Part shown: positions 55,576 through 63,502 of the stretch, in pieces
Position numbering within the stretch: position 1 is the first letter of the stretch
Layout of the letters: the number at the start of each line of letters is the position of its first letter
Assembly (NCBI GenBank): GCA_025060105.1
Contig: JANXCS010000003.1
Location: forward strand, 83,341 to 147,340
DNA: 64,000 nucleotides
Direction: 5' to 3'
Origin: Pseudothermotoga sp.
GTDB lineage: Bacteria; Thermotogota; Thermotogae; Thermotogales; DSM-5069
Position numbers and translations under genes: made by a program
The notes under the pieces: model-generated
Databases searched by the model: none
What the model saw: only the letters and a program-made list of their open reading frames with translations
Told to the model about the DNA's origin: nothing

Positions 55576-56730
55576 GTGAAAAGATCGATACTCGCTTACA
55601 GGAGAAAAGATGGAAGGATTGGCGTGAGAAACCATGTACTGATATTGCCCGTAGACGATATATCCAACGCGGTTGCCGAAGGGGTGGAAAAAAACGTTTA
55701 TGGCACTCTGGCCGTGCCACACCCGTATGGACGCCTACAGTTTGGAGAAGACCTCGAACTGTTCTTCCGAACTTTGATAGGGACGGGCAAAAATCCCAAC
55801 GTCGCTGCGGTGATCGTCATAGGGGTTGAACCGAAGTGGACGATGAAAATCGCCGATGAGATCGCAAAATCGAATAAACCTGTGGAGGCCTTCTGGGTAG
55901 AACATCATGGTCAGCTCAAAACTATAGAGAAAGCTTCACGAGCGGCCGTTCGATTAGTTGAAGAAGCTTCCAGACTGAAGAGGGAGCCTGCAGATATGAA
56001 TGAACTCGTGATAAGTCTAAAGTGCGGAGAATCCGATACAACGTCAGGTCTCGGATCGAACAGGGCAGTGGGCCGTTTCACCGAGAAATTCTTGGAGATC
56101 GGTGGAACCGTACTGTTCGGCGAGACGACGGAGCTGACCGGAGCGGAACACATCGTGGCGAGCAGGTTCAAAAAGCAAAAGGATAGGGAGAGATTTCTGA
56201 AGATGTTCGAAGAATACCAAAAGCTGATAAAGTCTCAAGGGGTGGATTTGCTCGGCTCACAACCTACGGAGGGGAACATAGCGGGTGGTCTCAGCACGAT
56301 CGAGGAAAAGGCCCTTGGAAATTTACAGAAGATAGGTGGGGCTCTGATAGATGGTGTCCTTGATTACGCAGAACCACCCACTGGACGTGGACTTTTCTTC
56401 ATGAACACATCTTCCGCAGCAGCAGAAGCTGTGACCCTGTTCGCAGCAGCTGGTGCCGTGATTCACTTGTTCCCGACTGGCCAAGGAAATCCTATAGGAA
56501 ATCCGATAATACCTGTGATCAAAATAACTGCTAATCCGAAAACAGCTGAAAACATGTGGGAACACATCGATGTAGATGTCTCTCGCCTACTTCAACTCGA
56601 GATCAGCCTCGATGAGGCTGCTGAGTTGATATGGAACCACGTCGTAGAGACCGCTGAAGGTAAACTCGTGAAGGCTGAAATTCTGCACCACAGAGAGTTT
56701 GTACCAACGAAGCTCTATCCGAGTGCGTGA
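55576..56730 (+). CDS. suyB: Sulfolactate sulfo-lyase-like large subunit
   Basis: The 384-residue protein belongs to the UxaA/SuyB superfamily, with VRNHVLILPVDDISNAVAEGV, HPYGRLQFGEDLELFFRTLIGTG, SLKCGESDTTSGLGSNRAVG, GETTELTGAEHIVASR and EGNIAGGLSTIEEKALGNLQKIGG. The ending HREFVPTKLYPSA and the VPHPYGRLQFG segment are, from memory, characteristic of SuyB rather than of altronate dehydratase. SuyAB eliminates sulfite from 3-sulfolactate to give pyruvate. Known SuyAB prefers (R)-sulfolactate, while an SLA dehydrogenase would give the (S)-form; no SlcD/ComC-type epimerising pair is visible here. GTG start. Confidence 0.78.
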   Translation: MKRSILAYRRKDGRIGVRNHVLILPVDDISNAVAEGVEKNVYGTLAVPHPYGRLQFGEDLELFFRTLIGTGKNPNVAAVIVIGVEPKWTMKIADEIAKSNKPVEAFWVEHHGQLKTIEKASRAAVRLVEEASRLKREPADMNELVISLKCGESDTTSGLGSNRAVGRFTEKFLEIGGTVLFGETTELTGAEHIVASRFKKQKDRERFLKMFEEYQKLIKSQGVDLLGSQPTEGNIAGGLSTIEEKALGNLQKIGGALIDGVLDYAEPPTGRGLFFMNTSSAAAEAVTLFAAAGAVIHLFPTGQGNPIGNPIIPVIKITANPKTAENMWEHIDVDVSRLLQLEISLDEAAELIWNHVVETAEGKLVKAEILHHREFVPTKLYPSA

Positions 56731-56742
56731 GGTGATGAGAGG

Positions 56743-58158
56743 ATGAAAATGCTCGTGGCTGGTGAGAAGGTGGGGGGTAAGGAACTTCCGGTGGTTTTTC
56801 CCTACGATGGAAGCGTCGTGGATGTAGTTCCTGACGCGAGCGATGAAGACATAGAAAGGGCACTTTCCAAAGCTGTTGAAGGTGCTACAGTCATGAAAAA
56901 GACGCCGTCGTGGAAGCGGGCAGAGATCCTTGAAAAAACCGCGAAGTTGATCATGAGCAACCTTGAAAAGCTCACCGATCTGTTGGTTTTGGAGGTTGGC
57001 AAGACGAAACGAGAAGCTAGAAGTGAAGTCATAAGGACCGCCGAGTTGTTCAAAATGTGTGCAGAAGAAGCTCGCAGGATTCACGGTGAGACTCTTCCTT
57101 TTGACAGTCTGAAGGGTTCTGAATCGAAGCGTGGATACTTCGTACGAGAACCAGCCGGTGTAGTCGTTGCCATCACACCGTTCAACGTTCCACTAGCTCT
57201 GTGTGCTCACAAAGTTGGACCAGCCATAGCTGCAGGTAACGCGGTGATCGTCAAACCTGCAACGAAGACCCCCTTGAGTACGATCGTTCTCGGTGAACTC
57301 CTTTTGGAAGCTGGTATGCCTCCAGAAGCACTCAGCGTGATAACTGGTAGTGGCAGTAGAGTCGGTATGAAACTCGTCAAAGATCCACGCGTCAGAGTTG
57401 TGAGTTTCACGGGCAGTGTTTCAACAGGTGAAACGATCGCGAAAGAAGCCGGTTTGAAGAAACTGTGTATGGAGTTGGGTTCGAACACACCGATGATCGT
57501 GTGTGAGAGTGCCGACATCACGAAAGCTGTGAAAGCCACAGTTTCAGGTGGTTTTTCGATAGCTGGACAAGTTTGCATATCCGTTCAGAGGGTGTACGTA
57601 CACAAGAAAATCTTCGATGAATTCCTCTCTATGCTCAAAATCAGTGTGGAATCTTTGAAAGTAGGTGATCCTAGGGATGAGAGCACGGACATGGGGCCGG
57701 TGATAGACGAAGCGAACGCCGGAAGGATAGAAGAATGGCTCAATGAAGCCGTTCGAAAAGGTGCAAAACTCGTGACAGGTGGAGAACGTACAGGTACGTT
57801 GATTCAACCTACGGTACTCGCTCAGGTGCCGAAAGGAACGTTCATCATGACCGAAGAACTTTTTGGACCAGCCGTGGCAGTCAACGAGTTCGAAAGCCTT
57901 GAAGAAGCCATCCACGAAGCCAATTCGACTAAATATGGCTTGCAAGCTGCAATATTCACGAACAACTTGCAAGAAGCTTTCAAAGCCATAGAGGAACTCC
58001 AGTTTGGAGGGGTCATCGTCAACGAAACGGCGAGGTACAGAGCAGACTTCATGCCATACGGTGGGTACAAAATGAGCGGCCTGGGAAGAGAAGGCGTCAG
58101 ATTCGCCATCGAGGAAATGACTGAAATAAAATGCATCGTTGTTGAAACAGGGAAGTGA
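56743..58158 (+). CDS. Aldehyde dehydrogenase, candidate sulfolactaldehyde dehydrogenase
   Basis: The 471-residue NAD(P)-dependent enzyme has general-base Glu244 in CMELGSNTP and catalytic Cys278 in AGQVCISVQRVYVH, together with the cofactor motifs ITPFNVP, KPATKTPLS and SFTGSVSTG. The AGQVCISVQR pattern is shared with lactaldehyde and phosphonoacetaldehyde dehydrogenases, which take small polar or anionic aldehydes. Between the sulfo-lyase genes and the GH31 gene the fitting reaction is sulfolactaldehyde to sulfolactate. It differs clearly from the dehydrogenase at 2449. Confidence 0.82.
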   Translation: MKMLVAGEKVGGKELPVVFPYDGSVVDVVPDASDEDIERALSKAVEGATVMKKTPSWKRAEILEKTAKLIMSNLEKLTDLLVLEVGKTKREARSEVIRTAELFKMCAEEARRIHGETLPFDSLKGSESKRGYFVREPAGVVVAITPFNVPLALCAHKVGPAIAAGNAVIVKPATKTPLSTIVLGELLLEAGMPPEALSVITGSGSRVGMKLVKDPRVRVVSFTGSVSTGETIAKEAGLKKLCMELGSNTPMIVCESADITKAVKATVSGGFSIAGQVCISVQRVYVHKKIFDEFLSMLKISVESLKVGDPRDESTDMGPVIDEANAGRIEEWLNEAVRKGAKLVTGGERTGTLIQPTVLAQVPKGTFIMTEELFGPAVAVNEFESLEEAIHEANSTKYGLQAAIFTNNLQEAFKAIEELQFGGVIVNETARYRADFMPYGGYKMSGLGREGVRFAIEEMTEIKCIVVETGK

Positions 58159-58163
58159 TGCGC

Positions 58164-60140
58164 ATGTTGCGTGTCGAAACTCGCGGTGAAGAGCTTTCCA
58201 TCACTTTTGGAAACATCGTCTTGAAACACTCACCCAACAAGCCTCTACTGTTCTACGGTTATGGAGAGGCGAATTACTCCATGTCTCACGGTAACTTCAA
58301 AATTGAGGATGAACTCTTCTTCAAAATCCCAGCCAAGCGCTTCAGCATAGAGGACTCAAAGATCGTTTTCGATGACTCTGTAGAGATGAAGTTGATCGTT
58401 CAAAAAGATCTACTAGTTGTGAGATTGCATCCCTTGAGAAAGCTCAACAGGCTCTGGTTCAGGCTCGACGCTCGTAAGGATGAACATGTCTACGGTTGCG
58501 GTGAGCAGTATTCCCACTTCGATCTCAGGGGAAAAAAGGTTCCCATCTTCGTTTCCGAACAAGGTGTTGGTAGGAACAGAAAGGACTTTTTGACGCTCAT
58601 AGCCGATTTTGTGTACGATGCCGGTGGTGATTGGTACTCAACTTATTTTCCACAACCGCTGTTCGTTTCTTCGAGAAAATACTTCTGTTTTGTTGATGGT
58701 TCATCGTACATGATGTTCGATTTCAGCAAAGAAGATTTCTTTGAGTTGATGGTTTGGCAGTTGCCTGTGGACTTATATTTCTCTTCACAAGAGACCTGGG
58801 AAGAGCTGTTGAACAAGTTGACAGAAACGCTTGGAAGACAAACCACCCCTCCCGAGTGGATCTATGACGGGATAGTTTTAGGCATCCAAGGTGGCACCGA
58901 CATCGTTTTGAAAAAGCTCGAAAAGGTGAGATCGAAAGGACTCAAGGTTGCGGGAATTTGGATCCAAGACTGGGAAGGAAGGCGAGTCACGACCTTCGGC
59001 AAACAATTGTTCTGGAACTGGTCGTACTCCGAAGAACTCTATCGAGATCTTCCAAAAACCATCGAAAAACTCAAAGGGGAAGGAATCAGAGTGCTTGGAT
59101 ACATCAATCCTTTCTTGGCGCTCGAAGGTGAACTTTACAGAGAGGCTTCCAAGAAAGGTTATCTCGTTAGAAAGAACGATGGAACGGAATACCACGTTGT
59201 TATCACCACTTTCCCCGCTGCGATAGTGGATTTAACGAATCCAGAAGCTTTCGAATGGCTCAAGGGTGTGATCAAGAAAAACATGATCGACATCGGTCTG
59301 TCGGGTTGGATGGCAGATTACGGGGAGTATCTACCCGCAGATGCAAAATTGTTCAGTGGAGAACCTGCAGAGATTTTTCATAACAAATTTCCCGTAGAAT
59401 GGGCGAGGTTGAACTACGAAGCTGTGAAAGAATCTGGTAAGCTCGGTGAAATAGTTTTCTTCATGCGTTCTGGGTATCTGAAAAGCGCTCGTCATACTCC
59501 AATGTACTGGCACGGAGATCAGCTAGTTAACTGGTCAAAGGATGATGGTTTACCATCGGTGATTCCTGCCAAACTTTCACTGGCCATGAGCGGTGTGGCT
59601 TTTGTGCATTCAGACATCGGTGGTTATACAACACTCGCGAAGAACCTTCCAGAACGCTTGACAGGCTTTAGAACGGTCAGAACCAAGGAGCTCTTCATGC
59701 GCTGGGCCGAGTTGAGCGCTTTCGAGCCCATGATGAGGACACACGAGGGAAATTGGCCAGAGGAAAATTGGCAGTTCGACTCAGATGAAGAGACCATCGA
59801 TCATCTGATCAGGATGGTGAATCTCCACGTCCAACTCAAACCCTACTTTTTGTCTTGTCAGAAAGAATATTTCGAGCGTGGTTTGCCACTGTTTCGACCC
59901 ATCATGCTCTACTACGATGGAGACGAGTTTAAGACAGAACAATACGAGTTCCTTCTGGGGAGAGACATTTTGGTCGCACCAGTACTGGAAGAAAAAGCTA
60001 CTGTGAGAAAAGTCATCCTTCCAAACGATGAGTGGGTTCACTATTGGTCTGGCAAAGTTTATAGGGGCGGTGAGCACGAGATAGTGGCTCCGCTCGGCGA
60101 GCCACCATTTTTCATCAGGAAGGAGGCAAGAGTGTTTTGA
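58164..60140 (+). CDS. GH31 sulfoquinovosidase-like glycosidase (YihQ-like)
   Basis: The protein of about 658 residues follows E. coli YihQ nearly throughout: HVYGCGEQYSHFDLRG, GIQGGTDIVLKKL, IWIQDWEG, GWMADYGEYLPAD, HSDIGGYTTL and MMRTHEGN. Counted from ATG 58164, the nucleophile is Asp385 and the acid/base Asp452, 67 residues apart as in YihQ. Of the five YihQ SQ-recognition positions (Q262, Q288, R301, W304, Y508), four are kept (Q242, Q268, W284, Y488); the Arg is Gln281. A short insertion follows GGYTTL. No signal peptide, so it is cytoplasmic. ATG 58164 has AGGGAAG 8 nt upstream; ATG 58158 and GTG 58155 are also open. Confidence 0.82.
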   Translation: MLRVETRGEELSITFGNIVLKHSPNKPLLFYGYGEANYSMSHGNFKIEDELFFKIPAKRFSIEDSKIVFDDSVEMKLIVQKDLLVVRLHPLRKLNRLWFRLDARKDEHVYGCGEQYSHFDLRGKKVPIFVSEQGVGRNRKDFLTLIADFVYDAGGDWYSTYFPQPLFVSSRKYFCFVDGSSYMMFDFSKEDFFELMVWQLPVDLYFSSQETWEELLNKLTETLGRQTTPPEWIYDGIVLGIQGGTDIVLKKLEKVRSKGLKVAGIWIQDWEGRRVTTFGKQLFWNWSYSEELYRDLPKTIEKLKGEGIRVLGYINPFLALEGELYREASKKGYLVRKNDGTEYHVVITTFPAAIVDLTNPEAFEWLKGVIKKNMIDIGLSGWMADYGEYLPADAKLFSGEPAEIFHNKFPVEWARLNYEAVKESGKLGEIVFFMRSGYLKSARHTPMYWHGDQLVNWSKDDGLPSVIPAKLSLAMSGVAFVHSDIGGYTTLAKNLPERLTGFRTVRTKELFMRWAELSAFEPMMRTHEGNWPEENWQFDSDEETIDHLIRMVNLHVQLKPYFLSCQKEYFERGLPLFRPIMLYYDGDEFKTEQYEFLLGRDILVAPVLEEKATVRKVILPNDEWVHYWSGKVYRGGEHEIVAPLGEPPFFIRKEARVF

Positions 60141-61591
60141 AAGATCTGAAGATAGGAATAGTCGGACTCATGCAACCCAATTTCAGGGGAGACAAAATTT
60201 TTGTTTACAAAAGGTGTCTCGAGGAGTTGGATGAACTTTCTCAAGAAATGAGTTTCGAGCTATACTATCTACCAGAACTCATCAGTGAGTTGGCACAAGC
60301 ACAGCATGCTCTGAATTTGATGATCGAAGAGCGAGTGGATGCACTGTTTGTTCTGAACGCGTCCTTCGCTTCAGGAAAACTTGTCCAGGTTTTCTCGAAA
60401 CTCGAGGTACCGTTGTGTTTATGGTCTGTGCCGGAACAGACCAGTTCTGGTCCTCTACCTCAAAATTCTTTCTGCGCTATGAATTTGAATGCGAGTATTC
60501 TCAAAAGGATCGATCCAAAGAGGAAGTTCAAATGGTTCTACGGTTATCCCAACGATGAACTTTTCAGAACTAGGCTTTCTGTGACTGTGAAAGCCCTCAA
60601 AACTCTCAAGAAACTGCGCAAATCAAGAATTTTGCTGGTTGGAGGCCACGCGCCAGGTTTTGATAACCTCGTGTACGATGCCACCTTGCTTCGAGAAAAA
60701 TTCGGTATAACCGTCGATGAAATGAGCTTCGATCAGTTCAAGACCATGGTGCAGAGCGAAGTCGTGACGGATCGCGATGTGGATCGACTGTTGAAAAGGC
60801 ACGAAGAAATCGATGAACTTTCTATGATGACTGTTGAAAAACTCTCAGCTGTCGTTAACACGGTCGAAAGGCTCTCGAGAGAAGGTTATCAAGCTTTCGC
60901 GATCAGTTGCTGGCCAAATTTTAGAAAGGAACTTTCGATGGTTCCATGCGCTTCGTTCGGTCTTTTGAACGATGAGGGCATCGTAACGGCGTGCGAAGGA
61001 GATGTACTTGGAGCCATCAGCATGTTGATCCTGAGCTATTTGGCTGATCATCCTTCCATCGTTCTAGACATTTCATCTTTGGATCTTCAAGATGGTTCCA
61101 TCTTGTTCTGGCACTGTGGAGTTGGCATGAAGAGCTATTCTAAGAATTTGAAGATGAAAAAACATTTCAATCCAGGTCCTTTCGATCCTCAAAAGGGTTG
61201 GATCGAAGTGGCGGCCGTTTCAGAGATGATAGTTGAATCAACGCACGCCACCGTTTTGAGGTTGACGGACGAAGGCAGAAAGTTTTTCACATTCGAAGGT
61301 GAATTTCTGAGTGGGGAAAAGCCTTCTTTCGATGGAAGTCGTGGTTGGTTTGGACGGTTCAAAAATCACAGGGGAATGAGTTTTGAGGTTCTGGATCTGG
61401 TCAACACTATAATGATCAACGGTATAGAGCATCACTTCGCGGTGGTACGAGGCGGATGGATGAACGAAATCGTTGAGATTTGCTATTGGACAGATTCAGA
61501 GTTGATCGACATTGAACCTTACACCGTTAGTGCAATAGGAGGTGTCAACGATAGAGAACCGAAAGCATCCAACGATCAGGGACATAGCTGA
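60137..61591 (+). CDS. L-fucose isomerase-fold protein, candidate sulfoquinovose isomerase
   Basis: The 484-residue protein has the L-fucose/L-arabinose isomerase architecture. Its metal and catalytic region reads TACEGDVLGAISMLILSYL (Glu287), LDISSLDLQDG (Asp311 onward) and WHCGVGM (His326). The N-terminal Rossmann-like domains (IGIVGLMQPNFRG, VDALFVLNASFASG) fit the fold. Such enzymes interconvert aldoses and ketoses with Mn2+. In this operon SQ to sulfofructose is the missing step, so this is the best candidate. TTG start overlapping the GH31 stop, with AGGAGG about 10 nt upstream. Confidence 0.72.
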   Translation: MKDLKIGIVGLMQPNFRGDKIFVYKRCLEELDELSQEMSFELYYLPELISELAQAQHALNLMIEERVDALFVLNASFASGKLVQVFSKLEVPLCLWSVPEQTSSGPLPQNSFCAMNLNASILKRIDPKRKFKWFYGYPNDELFRTRLSVTVKALKTLKKLRKSRILLVGGHAPGFDNLVYDATLLREKFGITVDEMSFDQFKTMVQSEVVTDRDVDRLLKRHEEIDELSMMTVEKLSAVVNTVERLSREGYQAFAISCWPNFRKELSMVPCASFGLLNDEGIVTACEGDVLGAISMLILSYLADHPSIVLDISSLDLQDGSILFWHCGVGMKSYSKNLKMKKHFNPGPFDPQKGWIEVAAVSEMIVESTHATVLRLTDEGRKFFTFEGEFLSGEKPSFDGSRGWFGRFKNHRGMSFEVLDLVNTIMINGIEHHFAVVRGGWMNEIVEICYWTDSELIDIEPYTVSAIGGVNDREPKASNDQGHS

Positions 61592-62540
61592 ACTGAGTGG
61601 ATATTCGATAAACACTGTCTCGAGAGCTCTGCGCGGCAGAGGCTATGTGAGTCCAGAGGCGAAGAGAAAGATATTGCAAGTTGCAGAGAGCATCGGTTAT
61701 TTCAAAGACAGAACGGCACTATCTCTGAGGAACAGACAGAGCAAGATCATAGGCGTGATCATCGTTGACAATTCGAACCCTTTCTACGCCGATGTTCTGA
61801 AAGGTATCGAAGAAGAAGCTTACAAGGAAGGCTATGAAACGATCCTAATGAACACCTACAGAGATCCAGAGAGAGAGAAGATCGCTTTGATCAGGATGAT
61901 AGAGAGACGCGTAGATGGCATCATCATCACCTCGACGCAACAAAACTGGGATTTTCTGCTGAGGGTCAAAAGACTTGGAATGAACGTCGTGCTGGTGGGA
62001 TCTCACCATCCCGGTCTCATTTCCGTCAGGCCAGACGATGTGAAAGCAGGTTACATCGCCACCAAACATCTGATAGACATGGGACACAAGAACATAATCA
62101 TGCTGAACTCACTGCCGAGCAAATTCACAGCACAGATGAGATTGAATGGTTATCTACAAGCGCTCAACGAGAGTAATTTGACCGCACGTGTACTCAACTC
62201 TTCGGAAGGTTTCGACAACGCTTACAGAACGATGAGCAAATTTTTGTCATCCTGTGATAGAAACTTCACTGCTGTTTTTTGCTACAACGACATTTTCGCT
62301 TTCGCCACGATCAAAGCTTTGAAGGATCATGGCTGGCGTGTTCCTGAAGATGTGAGCGTTGTGGGGATCGACGATTTGGTTTTTTGCAGCTTGATTTCAC
62401 CACCGCTCACTACGATTCGAATCGATAGATTTCAACTTGGAAGTGACGCGTTCAACATGGTGATAAACAAGATCCAAGTCACCGAGAAAGTGAACAACGT
62501 TGAGCTGGTTTGCAGAGAAAGCGTGAAGAAGTTGACGTGA
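61542..62540 (+). CDS. LacI-family transcriptional regulator
   Basis: The protein has an N-terminal LacI helix-turn-helix (PTIRDIAELSGYSINTVSRALRGRGYVSPEAKRKILQVAESIGY) and a periplasmic-binding-protein-like effector domain (IIGVIIVDNSNPFYADVLKGIEEEAYKEGYETIL...). It closes the operon and probably represses it at the palindrome 51617-51636, with a sulfoquinovose metabolite as inducer by inference. The start is unusual. The only standard in-frame start, GTG 61542, overlaps the AGGAGG at 61537-61542, while ATA 61551 stands 8 nt after it; in-frame TAG lies at 61536-61538. The first 50 nt overlap the isomerase gene. Confidence 0.88.
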   Translation: MSTIENRKHPTIRDIAELSGYSINTVSRALRGRGYVSPEAKRKILQVAESIGYFKDRTALSLRNRQSKIIGVIIVDNSNPFYADVLKGIEEEAYKEGYETILMNTYRDPEREKIALIRMIERRVDGIIITSTQQNWDFLLRVKRLGMNVVLVGSHHPGLISVRPDDVKAGYIATKHLIDMGHKNIIMLNSLPSKFTAQMRLNGYLQALNESNLTARVLNSSEGFDNAYRTMSKFLSSCDRNFTAVFCYNDIFAFATIKALKDHGWRVPEDVSVVGIDDLVFCSLISPPLTTIRIDRFQLGSDAFNMVINKIQVTEKVNNVELVCRESVKKLT

Positions 62541-62587
62541 AAATTGCTATTTCAACCTGAATCGAATTTTTTCAAAAATCGGACCAG

Positions 62588-62616
62588 TTGTACAGATCGA
62601 TCAAAACTGGGATAAT
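62588..62616 (+). promoter_or_regulatory. Promoter of bioY
   Basis: TTGTAC (62588-62593) and GATAAT (62611-62616) are 17 nt apart and lie 20 nt before the bioY start, so bioY is probably transcribed separately from the operon upstream. Confidence 0.55.
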
Positions 62617-62635
62617 CTTCATCGGAGGTGATGGT

Positions 62636-63193
62636 GTGATCGAGAGCGTCCTCGTTCGAAAGAGCGTTTGGGTGAAAGTCTTATTGGCGTTCGGTTTTTC
62701 AGTCCTCACGGGATTGGCAGCTCAAATCAGAATACCTCTTCCTTTCACTCCCGTTCCCGTCACGGGACAAACTTTCGTTGTGCTTCTAACACCGTTTTTG
62801 ATTGGAAGCTGGTCGATCTTGAGTCAAGCGGTCTATGTAGCTTTGGGAGCAATAGGTCTACCGTGGTTTGCAGGTTGGAATGCTGGACTAAACGTAGTGC
62901 TTGGTCCTACTGGAGGTTATCTGATAGGTTTCATCCTGGCTTCTTTGTTCCTATCGTCGTACAAAAAAAGATATTACTTCGACAAGCTGGTCTCGATGCT
63001 ATTGGCAAATTTCTTGATAATACACGGCCTTGGTTTGATTCAATTGACGATCTGGTTTTACACCAAAGGTTCAACACCAAATTTTTGGAAACTGATTTCC
63101 ATGTCCCTGTTGCCTTTCATCCCTGGTGATCTGATCAAAATTTTTCTAGCATCATCCATTGTTTCTTTGAAGTTCAACCCAAAGAAAGAGTGA
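62636..63193 (+). CDS. bioY: Biotin transporter BioY
   Basis: The 185-residue S-component of an ECF-type vitamin transporter has six hydrophobic helices and the BioY signature: GLAAQIRIPLPFTPVPVTGQTFVVLL, GAIGLPWFAGWNAGLNVVLGPTGGYLIGF and LPFIPGDLIKIFLAS. It binds biotin and imports it, alone or with shared EcfAT. GTG 62636 follows GGAGGTG by 5 nt; the frame open to 62588 covers the promoter. The stop codon lies inside the hairpin shared with rubredoxin. Confidence 0.92.
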   Translation: MIESVLVRKSVWVKVLLAFGFSVLTGLAAQIRIPLPFTPVPVTGQTFVVLLTPFLIGSWSILSQAVYVALGAIGLPWFAGWNAGLNVVLGPTGGYLIGFILASLFLSSYKKRYYFDKLVSMLLANFLIIHGLGLIQLTIWFYTKGSTPNFWKLISMSLLPFIPGDLIKIFLASSIVSLKFNPKKE

Positions 63194-63216
63194 ACCCCAT
63201 TCAGGGGTTCACTCTT
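63186..63216. terminator. Shared bidirectional terminator hairpin of bioY and rubredoxin
   Basis: AAGAGTGAACCCC and GGGGTTCACTCTT pair as a perfect 13-bp stem around the loop ATTCA. The bioY stop TGA (63191-63193) and the rubredoxin stop (63209-63211 on the minus strand) are both inside the stem. Confidence 0.75.
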
Positions 63217-63373
63217 CAATCGGCTCAAAGTCTTCCTTGGGAGCACCACAGACTGGACAAACCCAATCTTCTGGTAAGTCTTCGAAAGGTGTCCCCGGAG
63301 AGATGTCGTTGTCTGGATCGCCTTCAGCAGGATCGTACACATAACCACAGATTATGCATCTGTACTTCTGCAT
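63209..63373 (-). CDS. Rubredoxin
   Basis: The 54-residue protein [19 protein letters not shown]... has the two Cys-x2-Cys pairs of rubredoxin (RCIICGY and VCPVCGAP) that hold one iron, plus the conserved [15 protein letters not shown] stretch. It acts as a one-electron carrier, in anaerobes often in oxygen and peroxide defence. ATG 63373 follows GAGGAGG; an upstream six-codon extension is unlikely. Confidence 0.95.
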   Translation of the reverse strand: MQKYRCIICGYVYDPAEGDPDNDISPGTPFEDLPEDWVCPVCGAPKEDFEPIEE

Positions 63374-63435
63374 CGAACGAAACCTCCTCAAGTTGTTTTC
63401 TTTCTTGTCTTTAGAGATAGCTGAAGCGAAATTTG

Positions 63436-63464
63436 TTGATACGTCTCTTCAATTATTCTATCAT
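63436..63464 (+). promoter_or_regulatory. Promoter of the phosphodiesterase-family gene
   Basis: TTGATA (63436-63441), 17 nt, TATCAT (63459-63464), 38 nt before the ATG at 63503. Confidence 0.5.
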
Positions 63465-63502
63465 GGAGAATATGAATTATACTCATAAGAGGTGGGTTAA
63501 GA

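Noticed and set aside
55288..56730. Reading the SAF and UxaA-type pair as altronate dehydratase
   Set aside because: Neither a mannonate/altronate pathway nor a KDG kinase or aldolase is nearby, and the C-terminal HREFVPTKLYPSA with the SF-transaldolase and YihQ-like neighbours fits SuyAB better. It stays the main alternative until assayed.
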